From Rhodothermales bacterium (GTDB taxonomy: Bacteria > Bacteroidota > Rhodothermia > Rhodothermales > VXPQ01), in the NCBI GenBank assembly GCA_028283985.1, contig JANQSQ010000167.1:1-7240 (forward strand): a stretch of DNA of 7,240 nt. Direction: 5' to 3'. How positions within the stretch are numbered: the first letter of the stretch is position 1; each line of letters starts with the position of its first letter. Positions 1-6,279 of the stretch are shown piece by piece. The notes below the pieces were generated by a model, which ran no database searches, was not told where the DNA came from, and was given only the letters and a program-made list of their open reading frames with translations. The translations under genes and the position numbers were made by a program.

Positions 1-953
1 CGACCGGGGATACCTGGACGATTTCCACCACGCAGGAGCATGGCTACATGGAAGGACGTCCCCTTTTCCGTAAGGCCACCCTCGCGGAATTCAGGGAACA
101 CCCTACGTTTGCACCGGATGCGGTGCCTCCGCTTAAGGGACAGGAAGAGTGGGAGGATTACCCGGCGCTCTGGCAGAAACAACATCCTTCCGAACAGCCC
201 GCTATCACGGAAAATCCCTATTACGAGAATCAGTGGGGGATGGTCATCGACCTGAATACCTGTACGGGCTGCAACGCCTGCGTGGTTGCGTGTAACAGCG
301 AGAACAATGTGCAGATGGTGGGCAAGGAAGAGGTGGGCCTCGGGCGCGAGATGCACTGGTTGCGCATTGACCGTTATTTCGTTTCCGGGGAAGAGGATAC
401 GGACAATCCGGCCATGGTCGTGCAGCCGGTGCCGTGCATGCACTGCGAAAATGCTCCGTGCGAGGCGGTGTGTCCGGTGGCGGCGACCGTGCATTCCCCG
501 GACGGTACGAACCAGATGATTTACAACCGCTGCATCGGTACGCGGTACTGCTCCAACAATTGCCCGTACAAGGTGCGCCGGTTCAGTTTCTTCAACTGGA
601 CGAAGACGCTGCCGGAAACGGTGCAGATGGCGCAGAATCCGAATGTGACGGTCCGTTTCCGGGGCGTCATGGAGAAATGTTCGTACTGCATCCAGCGGAT
701 TCGGGGCGCGCAGCATACTGCGCGCCTTGCCGATCGGGCGCTCCAGGACGGCGAAGTAAAGACGGCGTGTCAGCAGGCGTGCGGCATGCAGAGCATTACG
801 TTCGGCGATCTGAACAACCCGGACAGTGCGGTGGCGCAGGCGAGGAAGAACCCTCGCCGGTACGAAATGCTGGCCGAACTGTCCGTCAAGCCGCGCACCT
901 CGTATCTGGCGCGCGTAACGAACCCGAACCCCGAACTCGAACCCCAGGGATAA
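1..953 (+). CDS. actB: Alternative Complex III subunit ActB, C-terminal iron-sulfur part (partial, 5' end off window)
   Basis: The frame is open from the first complete codon at position 3 to TAA at 951-953, giving about 316 residues; the gene starts upstream. Family knowledge: ActB is a roughly 1000-residue fusion of a molybdopterin-oxidoreductase-like domain that has lost its cofactor to a ferredoxin-like Fe-S domain. Only the second half is here. Four cysteine groups are visible: CTGCNACVVAC (261-293), CMHCENAPCEAVCP (435-473), CIGTRYCSNNCP (531-566), and CSYC (678-689) with CQQAC (768-782). In the third, threonine (540-542) stands where a four-cysteine ferredoxin motif has its second cysteine, fitting the three [4Fe-4S] plus one [3Fe-4S] inventory of ActB. 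The stretch EGRPLFRKATL near 51-83 is typical of the region joining the two halves. ActB carries electrons from ActC towards the c hemes of ActA/ActE on the positive side of the membrane. The protein ends in a Pro/Asn/Glu-rich tail (NPNPELEPQG). actC follows after 15 nt. Confidence 0.95.
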   Translation, partial: TGDTWTISTTQEHGYMEGRPLFRKATLAEFREHPTFAPDAVPPLKGQEEWEDYPALWQKQHPSEQPAITENPYYENQWGMVIDLNTCTGCNACVVACNSENNVQMVGKEEVGLGREMHWLRIDRYFVSGEEDTDNPAMVVQPVPCMHCENAPCEAVCPVAATVHSPDGTNQMIYNRCIGTRYCSNNCPYKVRRFSFFNWTKTLPETVQMAQNPNVTVRFRGVMEKCSYCIQRIRGAQHTARLADRALQDGEVKTACQQACGMQSITFGDLNNPDSAVAQARKNPRRYEMLAELSVKPRTSYLARVTNPNPELEPQG

Positions 954-968
954 TCTTCGTCGAACGCA

Positions 969-2348
969 GTGGGTCATTCAACGAGCCATATTACCGAGGC
1001 GCCGCTGGTTACCGGCAACCTGAGTTTTCACGAACTCACGGAACTGGTGGCGCGCCATGCGGAAAAGAAACCTCCCATGATCTGGTATGTGGCCATCGGG
1101 ATTTCTTCGCTGATGTTGCTCAACCTGTTGGTGATGATCGCCTATCAGGTGTGGAATGGCGTCGGCGTTTGGGGCAATAACGTGCCCGTCGGCTGGGGAT
1201 GGCCGATCGTCGATTTCGTGTTCTGGGTGGGTATCGGGCACGCGGGCACGCTGATTTCCGCCATTCTGTTTTTGTTCAGGCAGCGCTGGCGGACATCGAT
1301 CAACCGGGCCGCGGAGGCCATGACGATCTTTGCGGTGATCTGCGCTCTGCTTTTCCCGACGATTCACGTGGGGAGGATCTGGGTGATATACTGGACGCTT
1401 CCGATTCCGAACCAGATGGACATGTGGCCGCAATTCAAGAGTCCCCTGTTGTGGGATGTTTTTGCGGTGTCGAGTTATTTCATCGTTTCGCTGATATTCT
1501 GGTATGTGGGCCTGATTCCGGATCTGGCTACGCTGCGCGACCGGGCCCGTTCGTTCATCAGGCAGCGCGTGCTGGGTATATTTTCCATGGGATGGACCGG
1601 CTCCAACCGGCACTGGCGCAACTATGAAAAGGCGTATCTGCTGCTGGCAGGTCTTGCCACGCCGCTTGTGCTTTCGGTGCACTCGGTGGTGTCCTTCGAT
1701 TTTGCCGTATCCATCGTTCCCGGCTGGCACACCACCATTTTCCCACCCTATTTCGTGGCGGGCGCCATTTTTTCCGGGTTCGCCATGGTGGTGACGCTCA
1801 TGGTGATTGCCCGGAAGGTCTATGGCATCGAGGACCTGATCACGCTCAACCACCTCGAGAAGATGAACATCATCATTCTTCTTACGGGCTCGATGGTGGG
1901 TTTTGCGTACATCACGGAACTTTTCATTGCCTGGTATTCACAGGTCGGGTACGAGCAGTATGCCTTCATCAATCGCGTCACCGGGCCGTATGCATGGGCT
2001 TACTGGATCATGATGTCGTGCAATCTCATTGCGCCCCAGGTGTTCTGGTTCAAGCGTCTGCGCCGCAACGTGCCCCTCATGTTCGTCATTTCCATCCTCG
2101 TGAACATCGGCATGTGGTTCGAACGCTTCGTGATCACTGTGATCTCGCTGCATCGTGACTATCTGCCTTCCAGCTGGGGATACTTTACACCCACCTGGGT
2201 CGATGTGATGACCTTCGTAGGATCGTTCGGGCTGTTTCTGACCCTGTTTCTGCTCTTCCTGCGGTTTGTGCCGATGGTGGCGCTCGCTGAGGTCAAGGGC
2301 GTGGTGCCGCAAGCCGATCCGCATTTTTACGACCGGGAATCGTCATGA
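969..2348 (+). CDS. actC: Alternative Complex III membrane subunit ActC (NrfD/PsrC-like, quinol-binding)
   Basis: A 459-residue integral membrane protein of the NrfD/PsrC family. I count about ten hydrophobic segments, near residues 36-58, 78-104, 116-140, 160-183, 222-243, 258-283, 298-323, 341-361, 368-393 and 411-435. Family knowledge: ActC is the quinol-oxidising subunit beside ActB. The conserved block FPTIHVGRIW (129-138), with His133, and Asp163 in LLWDVF (160-165) correspond to residues implicated in quinol binding and proton handling in ACIII; that residue-level match is from memory. The start is GTG at 969: the N-terminus MGHSTSHITEAPLVTGN looks like known ActC N-termini, and no ATG lies between the actB stop and this codon. 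No clear Shine-Dalgarno sequence is close (GGGA at 947-950 is distant), so initiation may depend on termination of actB, which is in the same frame 15 nt upstream. The stop overlaps the actD start by four bases (ATGA, 2345-2348). Confidence 0.96.
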   Translation: MGHSTSHITEAPLVTGNLSFHELTELVARHAEKKPPMIWYVAIGISSLMLLNLLVMIAYQVWNGVGVWGNNVPVGWGWPIVDFVFWVGIGHAGTLISAILFLFRQRWRTSINRAAEAMTIFAVICALLFPTIHVGRIWVIYWTLPIPNQMDMWPQFKSPLLWDVFAVSSYFIVSLIFWYVGLIPDLATLRDRARSFIRQRVLGIFSMGWTGSNRHWRNYEKAYLLLAGLATPLVLSVHSVVSFDFAVSIVPGWHTTIFPPYFVAGAIFSGFAMVVTLMVIARKVYGIEDLITLNHLEKMNIIILLTGSMVGFAYITELFIAWYSQVGYEQYAFINRVTGPYAWAYWIMMSCNLIAPQVFWFKRLRRNVPLMFVISILVNIGMWFERFVITVISLHRDYLPSSWGYFTPTWVDVMTFVGSFGLFLTLFLLFLRFVPMVALAEVKGVVPQADPHFYDRESS

Positions 2349-2929
2349 AGAAGCTTCTTGCGCAAATAAAGGCGTCAATGGGCATCTACGAGAGCGAGCC
2401 CGTGTACGGGTTGCTTGCAGAGTTTTCCGATCCCGGAGCCCTGCTGCATGCGGCATCAGAGGTGCGGGAAGCGGGCTACCGGCGCTTCGATGTGCATTCG
2501 CCCTTTCCGATTCATGGCATGGACAAGGCCATGGGGCTCGGCAATTCGCTGGTCGGGTTTTTTACGCTGGGCGGCGGAATTACCGGATTCGCGCTGGCCT
2601 ACTGGTTGCAATGGTGGACCGGGGAGGTGGCGTATCCCCTGAATATCAGCGGCAAGCCGTTTTTCGCCATCGAGCCGTCCATTCCCATCATGTTCGAATT
2701 GACGGTGCTTTTTGCGGCCTTCGGCGCAGTAGCGGGCATGCTTGCGTTGAACGGGCTGCCGCGTCCTCATAGCCCGCTTTTTTATTCCCGCAATTTTACG
2801 CGTGCGACCGACGACGCGTTTTTTCTGCACATTGCGGCGTCGGACAAGTGTTTCGACCTCGAGGGGACCCGGCAGTTGCTGACGGATATTGGGGGGTATC
2901 ACGTGGAATTACTCACCGCAACAGAATGA
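2345..2929 (+). CDS. actD: Alternative Complex III subunit ActD (DUF3341 family, two-helix membrane protein)
   Basis: A 194-residue protein with the architecture of ActD. An N-terminal soluble part starts with YGLLAEFSDPGALLHAA (21-37), followed by the family signature SPFPIHGMDKAMGL (52-65). Two transmembrane helices follow, near 68-91 and 112-136, and then a C-terminal soluble segment with FYSRNF and DDAFFLHI (146-163). Family knowledge: ActD is a structural ACIII subunit without cofactors that packs against the NrfD-like subunits; no catalytic role is established. The ATG at 2345 overlaps the actC stop as ATGA, and GGGAA at 2335-2339 is a plausible ribosome binding site 5 nt upstream, so the two genes are probably translationally coupled. 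The length is usual for the family and the codon use matches its neighbours. Confidence 0.94.
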   Translation: MKKLLAQIKASMGIYESEPVYGLLAEFSDPGALLHAASEVREAGYRRFDVHSPFPIHGMDKAMGLGNSLVGFFTLGGGITGFALAYWLQWWTGEVAYPLNISGKPFFAIEPSIPIMFELTVLFAAFGAVAGMLALNGLPRPHSPLFYSRNFTRATDDAFFLHIAASDKCFDLEGTRQLLTDIGGYHVELLTATE

Positions 2930-2943
2930 CGGCATGCGGCGAG

Positions 2944-2959
2944 CCCGGCGCAAGCCGGT
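2944..2959 (+). other. Short GC hairpin with GCAA tetraloop between actD and actE
   Basis: In the 55-nt gap between actD and actE, CCGGC (2945-2949) can pair perfectly with GCCGG (2954-2958) around the loop GCAA (2950-2953). GCAA belongs to the GNRA class of stable RNA tetraloops. Only three T residues follow, so it does not look like an intrinsic terminator. It sits just upstream of the actE ribosome binding site. A role in mRNA processing, stability or partial attenuation is conjecture, and a stem this short can arise by chance in GC-rich DNA. Confidence 0.35.
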
Positions 2960-2970
2960 TTCCCGCGCAC

Positions 2971-2975
2971 AAGGA
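2971..2975 (+). promoter_or_regulatory. Ribosome binding site deciding the actE start
   Basis: AAGGA lies 9 nt before the ATG at 2985 but only 3 nt before the in-frame ATG at 2979. The spacing therefore favours 2985, which also gives the cleanest lipoprotein signal peptide. Confidence 0.6.
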
Positions 2976-2984
2976 TATATGCTC

Positions 2985-3617
2985 ATGAAGAGAAGGGGAA
3001 CGGTCCTGGTGTTTGCAGTCTTTTTGCTGGCGTCCTGCCGCGGCACGACGCATGAACATACGCCTATCCATCCCAACCTGAACATGGATTATCAGGAGCG
3101 GTTCGACCCGCAGGAGGCCAATGCCTTTTTTGCGGACGGGCGCTCCATGCGGCCGCCCGTTCCCGGAACGGTGGCGCGCGGCTTTTTGCATGAGGATACG
3201 CGGTTTCATGAGGGCCGGAACGCCGACGGGAGTTATGTGGAGGCCATGCCGATCCCGCTGACGATAGAACTCCTCGAACACGGGCAAACCCGGTACGACA
3301 TTTTCTGTACCCCGTGTCATGGCGCCGCCGGCGATGGCGAAGGGATCATTACGACAGGCGATTTCGGGTACACGCCGGCTACGACCTATCACAACGACCG
3401 GTTGCGCGAGGAAACGGACGGCTATCTGTATGACGTGATTGCAAACGGCGTGCGCACCATGCCCGGCTATGCACACCAGATTCCGGTAGCGGACCGATGG
3501 GCCATCGTGGCCTATGTCCGGGCTCTTCAGCGCAGCCAGTATGCGTCCGAGGGCGACGTACCCGCCGTACTTCTCGACGATATCCGGCGTGGAGCGGGCG
3601 CCGGGGAGAATGAATAG
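2985..3617 (+). CDS. actE: Alternative Complex III subunit ActE (monoheme cytochrome c lipoprotein)
   Basis: With the start at 2985 the product has 210 residues. MKRRGTVLVFAVFLLASC is a bacterial lipoprotein signal peptide: basic start, hydrophobic core, and lipobox LASC with the acylated cysteine at residue 18. One heme c motif, CTPCH, lies at 108-112 (DNA 3306-3320). Met159 in GVRTMPGY is the likely sixth iron ligand. The C-terminal helix RWAIVAYVRALQ (171-182) is typical of class I cytochromes c. ActE is therefore a lipid-anchored periplasmic electron carrier in ACIII, probably passing electrons from ActB/ActA to the oxidase. The frame stays open upstream to a TTG at 2889 inside actD, but that extension would bury the signal peptide behind a basic segment, so I reject it; ATG 2979 would add only two residues. 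actF starts 5 nt after the TAG stop. Confidence 0.94.
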   Translation: MKRRGTVLVFAVFLLASCRGTTHEHTPIHPNLNMDYQERFDPQEANAFFADGRSMRPPVPGTVARGFLHEDTRFHEGRNADGSYVEAMPIPLTIELLEHGQTRYDIFCTPCHGAAGDGEGIITTGDFGYTPATTYHNDRLREETDGYLYDVIANGVRTMPGYAHQIPVADRWAIVAYVRALQRSQYASEGDVPAVLLDDIRRGAGAGENE

Positions 3618-3622
3618 ATTCG

Positions 3623-4867
3623 ATGGCGACACTGAAAAAGAGCCATATCACCCGGTGTTTACTGGATCCGTTTGCGTCGACCGCCGCCGATGCGCCGGAT
3701 GCGTTCCGCTATAAGGGAGATTGGCGCATATGGGGTATTCCCTTGCTGGTCGGCGCGATCGGGCTCACGTCGGGATTGTCGGGCTGGCTGACGGATCCGC
3801 ATCAGTTTTATTTTTCGTACCTGACAGGGTGGGTGTTCTGTCTGACCATTGCACTGGGAGCGTTGTACTTCGTGCTTATACAGCACCTGACGAGGGCGCG
3901 CTGGAGTATCGTGGTGCGGCGCCTGGCCGAAGCCTTGTTGTGGACCTTTCCGTTGCTGGCCGTACTGGGTATTCCCGTGCTTTTCGGGCTGCACGATCTC
4001 TATCATTGGACGCATGCAGACGCCGTCGCAACCGATCCCATCCTTGCCGGAAAGACGCCCTATCTGAATGTCCCGTTTTTTCTGGTACGCCTTGCGGTCT
4101 ATTTCCTGGTGTGGAGTCTGCTCGCCTATCTTCTGTATCGCAATTCGCTTGCGCAGGATTGCACGGGCGATGAAGATATTCCGGCCCGTCAGCGCAAGGT
4201 TAGCGCCTGGGGGCTTGCGGTGGCAGCGCTTACCACTGCATTTGCGAGTTACGACTTGCTGATGTCGCTTGACCCGCACTGGTTTTCGACCATTTTCGGC
4301 GTATACGTGTTTGCGGGCGCCTTCATGTCGATTCACGCATTGCTTGCGCTTTGCGCCATGATACTCCAGAGTACCGGCAACCTGCGGGGGATCGTTACCA
4401 CGGAGCACTACCAGGACCTCGGCAAACTGACCTTCGGTTTCGTCGTGTTCTGGACGTACATTGCGTTCAGCCAGTACATGTTGATATGGTACGGCAACAT
4501 ACCGGAAGAAACGCTCTGGTACCGTCACCGCCTCGGCCATGGCTGGGAAGTGCACAGCGCTGTGCTGCTTATTGGACATTTTATCGTGCCCTTTTTCCTG
4601 TTGCTGTCCAGAGCCGTCAAGCGGTCCAAACTGCTTCTCGGATTAATCTGCGTCTGGCTGCTTGCAATGCAGTGGTTCGATATCCACTGGTTGGCTGCGC
4701 CGGTGCTGCATCCCGACGCCGCCACGATTCATCTTCTGGACGTTGCGAACTGGGTGGGTCTCTTCGGGATCGTACTCGGTGTGTTCATGTACCGTCTTGT
4801 CCGGCACAGCCTTGTTCCTTTCCGGTCTCCCTGGCTGGACGATTCGCTGCATTTTGAAAATACCTGA
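3623..4867 (+). CDS. actF: Alternative Complex III membrane subunit ActF (second NrfD-like subunit)
   Basis: A 414-residue integral membrane protein with about ten hydrophobic segments, near residues 36-56, 65-87, 104-124, 150-172, 195-213, 223-248, 269-289, 309-330, 337-357 and 372-394. It is a diverged paralogue of ActC in the NrfD fold. The signatures MSLDPHWFSTIFGVYVFAG (214-232), EHYQDLGKL (261-269) and FSQYMLIWYGNIPEET (282-297) are characteristic of ActF. Family knowledge: ActF packs beside ActC and ActD and has been proposed to take part in proton translocation, but it is not thought to be the main quinol-oxidising site. The start at 3623 is the only good ATG after an in-frame TGA at 3611-3613. 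GGGGAGAA (3603-3610) at the end of actE may serve as a ribosome binding site, though it is rather distant. Confidence 0.94.
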   Translation: MATLKKSHITRCLLDPFASTAADAPDAFRYKGDWRIWGIPLLVGAIGLTSGLSGWLTDPHQFYFSYLTGWVFCLTIALGALYFVLIQHLTRARWSIVVRRLAEALLWTFPLLAVLGIPVLFGLHDLYHWTHADAVATDPILAGKTPYLNVPFFLVRLAVYFLVWSLLAYLLYRNSLAQDCTGDEDIPARQRKVSAWGLAVAALTTAFASYDLLMSLDPHWFSTIFGVYVFAGAFMSIHALLALCAMILQSTGNLRGIVTTEHYQDLGKLTFGFVVFWTYIAFSQYMLIWYGNIPEETLWYRHRLGHGWEVHSAVLLIGHFIVPFFLLLSRAVKRSKLLLGLICVWLLAMQWFDIHWLAAPVLHPDAATIHLLDVANWVGLFGIVLGVFMYRLVRHSLVPFRSPWLDDSLHFENT

Positions 4868-4875
4868 CGCTGACC

Positions 4876-5274
4876 ATGTCGAATCCCACGGACATTTCGG
4901 AAGGGGCGCAATGGGTCGAAGGAACGGAGCGTCCGCATGTCGAGCAGGAAGGTATCGAAGCCGGTCAGATACTTGGTTTCGTGATCGTGATCGCGGTTCT
5001 CATTGGCCTGGCGGTCGTTGCGCTGTTTCAGTATACGGACCTTACGGCGCAAGAGGTGCTGGTGGAAGCCACCGATCAGGGCGTTTATCCCGAACTGGAC
5101 GAAATACGCCTGCATGCCACCGTGCTGCTTACGCAGTACGAGGCCCTCGCAGGGACGGAGGGACGGTATCGTATTCCCATAGTGCGCGCCATGGAACTGA
5201 TGGCGCAGGAGGCCCCGGTCCGCCCCGAGGAGTTTTATGCCCCCGAGTACATGGCCACGTACCCCGAGAGATGA
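4876..5274 (+). CDS. Small single-helix membrane protein of unknown function in the ACIII-oxidase cluster (possible accessory subunit)
   Basis: A 132-residue protein. It has an acidic N-terminal segment of about 30 residues, one strong transmembrane helix at about 31-53 (LGFVIVIAVLIGLAVVALFQ), and a C-terminal domain of about 75 residues. Few positive charges precede the helix, and the larger domain probably lies outside. It contains RYRIPIVRAMELMAQE (97-112); from memory, similar R-I/V-P-I-x-R-A-M-x-L motifs occur in small membrane proteins near SCO and oxidase genes in other bacteria. No cysteines or heme motif are present. It starts 8 nt after actF and its stop overlaps the SCO start (ATGA, 5271-5274), so it is tightly embedded between ACIII and oxidase assembly genes. 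It could be a small one-helix ACIII subunit (an ActG/ActH-like protein), part of a supercomplex interface, or an assembly factor. The sequence alone does not decide. Confidence 0.85.
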   Translation: MSNPTDISEGAQWVEGTERPHVEQEGIEAGQILGFVIVIAVLIGLAVVALFQYTDLTAQEVLVEATDQGVYPELDEIRLHATVLLTQYEALAGTEGRYRIPIVRAMELMAQEAPVRPEEFYAPEYMATYPER

Positions 5275-6173
5275 CAGCGCTCCGCAAACCATATCGAACC
5301 CGGACGAGGGGGACTACCCGGCGGTTTTTGTCCGCGCTGTGTGCATGCATCGTGTCCGGCGCGACGGTGCTGGCTGTCGTTGCGGCGACCCCGGCATTCG
5401 GGCAATCTACGCATGCGCTTCCTCCGCAGTTTGAAGGGATTGGCCTCGACCAGCGGCTCGGCGCCGAGCCGCCCCGCGATCTTGTTTTTCGAAACGAAGA
5501 GGGGGACGAGGTGGCTCTCGGTCAGTACTTCGATGGGAAACGCCCCGTATTGCTGACGCTGATTTATCACGAGTGTCCCACCATGTGCAACATGGTGCTG
5601 CACGGGCTGACCGAAACGCTGAAGGAGATGCCCTGGACGCCCGGCGATCAATTCGATGTGGTGACGGTGAGTTTCAATCCGCGCGAGACGCCGGCGCTGG
5701 CTGCGGAGAAGAAGGCCATGTACCTGAATATGCTGGGCAAGCCCGAAGCCGCGGACGGATGGCATTTTCTTACGGGAGAGGACGCTTCGATTGCGGCGCT
5801 TACGGAAGCAGTGGGATTCCGGTATAACTGGATCGAGGACGAGCAGATATACGCGCACCCGTTCACGCTCATTTTTCTGAGCGGAGAGGGGACCGTGATG
5901 CGGTATATGCCCGGTATACAGTTCGCTCCTTCGGACGTGCGGGCTGCGCTCATCGAGGTGTCGGAAGGGCGCGCGGGCTCGCCCCTCAACCGGGTTCTGC
6001 TGTATTGCCTGCAGTATGATCCGAACGCGAATTCGTATGTGCTCCATGCCGTCAATCTGATGAAGTTCAGCGGCGGCCTGGCTGTTGTCCTGCTGGGCGT
6101 ATTCTTTGTTGCGATACGGCGCCGGGGGGCGCATCGCACATGGCCTACAACCACGCCCACACCCACGGCATAA
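5271..6173 (+). CDS. SCO1/SenC-family copper chaperone with C-terminal membrane anchor
   Basis: A 300-residue protein of the SCO family (thioredoxin fold), which delivers copper to, or reduces, the CuA site of cytochrome oxidase. An N-terminal twin-basic, hydrophobic signal segment (about 18-45) ends in PAFGQ, a possible cleavage site. The copper motif CPTMC gives Cys102 and Cys106, and the distal ligand is His196 in IYAHPFTLIFL. All three metal ligands are present. Beyond the usual domain there is an extension of about 65 residues: LLYCLQYDPNANSY (243-256) with Cys246, then a transmembrane helix at about 265-283 and a basic, Thr/Pro-rich tail. Its start overlaps the preceding gene's stop (ATGA), and coxB, its expected client, follows after 102 nt. 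The same frame is open far upstream to 4662, but that region overlaps actF and the small gene and does not look like protein. I leave the symbol blank because sco, senC and others are all in use. Confidence 0.93.
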   Translation: MTALRKPYRTRTRGTTRRFLSALCACIVSGATVLAVVAATPAFGQSTHALPPQFEGIGLDQRLGAEPPRDLVFRNEEGDEVALGQYFDGKRPVLLTLIYHECPTMCNMVLHGLTETLKEMPWTPGDQFDVVTVSFNPRETPALAAEKKAMYLNMLGKPEAADGWHFLTGEDASIAALTEAVGFRYNWIEDEQIYAHPFTLIFLSGEGTVMRYMPGIQFAPSDVRAALIEVSEGRAGSPLNRVLLYCLQYDPNANSYVLHAVNLMKFSGGLAVVLLGVFFVAIRRRGAHRTWPTTTPTPTA

Positions 6174-6279
6174 ATCCCCGGCCGGTTTTTCGCGCTCATA
6201 CGGCGCTGCTCTTATTCAACGCATGAACATGTCCGCAGCAGGAGGCCCCGGCTCGGGAAACAGGAATCGGCAACCATGA
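6140..6279 (+). other. SCO-coxB junction with two chained mini-ORFs of uncertain status
   Basis: This span covers the end of the SCO gene and the 102-nt gap before coxB. An ATG at 6140, with GGGGGG 10 nt upstream, opens a 28-codon frame whose product begins MAYNHAHTHG and ends at TGA 6224-6226. That stop overlaps, as ATGA, a second ATG at 6223 opening an 18-codon frame (MNMSAAGGPGSGNRNRQP). Its TGA at 6277-6279 in turn overlaps the coxB ATG at 6276. Such a chain could couple translation of SCO to coxB, or it could be chance. The gap also contains CCGGCCGG followed by five T (about 6178-6190), but this has no loop and is not a usable terminator stem. Confidence 0.15.
6262..6266 (+). promoter_or_regulatory. 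Ribosome binding site of coxB
   Basis: AGGAA ends 9 nt before the ATG at 6276. It is one of the clearer Shine-Dalgarno-like sites in the window. It fixes the coxB start, since the frame has no other ATG, GTG or TTG back to the SCO stop. Confidence 0.55.

Noticed and set aside
916..948. Short CGAACCC-like direct repeats at the end of actB
   Set aside because: They are explained by the codons of the Asn/Pro/Glu-rich tail (NPNPELEP). The units are short and imperfect, with no sign of a mobile or regulatory repeat.
978..1853. Long open frame on the minus strand opposite actC (291 codons)
   Set aside because: It lies wholly opposite a well-identified membrane protein. The translation is rich in His, Arg, Pro and Gln with no domain or membrane pattern, as expected for the complement of biased GC-rich codons.
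2889..2984. TTG start giving a 242-residue ActE
   Set aside because: It overlaps actD and would put 32 residues before a textbook lipoprotein signal peptide that has its own ribosome binding site.
4662..5270. In-frame upstream extension of the SCO frame by about 200 codons
   Set aside because: It overlaps the end of actF and all of the small membrane gene and reads as Arg/Gly/Ser-rich noise. The SCO signal peptide begins just after the ATG at 5271.
5235..6134. Minus-strand open frame opposite the SCO gene (299 codons), with similar ones at 3659-4579 and 6216-7118
   Set aside because: Each mirrors a confidently identified gene and gives low-complexity Arg/His/Pro-rich translations with no recognisable family.
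6177..6190. CCGGCCGG followed by five T as an intrinsic terminator after the SCO gene
   Set aside because: The palindrome has no loop, so it cannot form a terminator stem. A terminator here would also separate SCO from coxB, against the operon layout.
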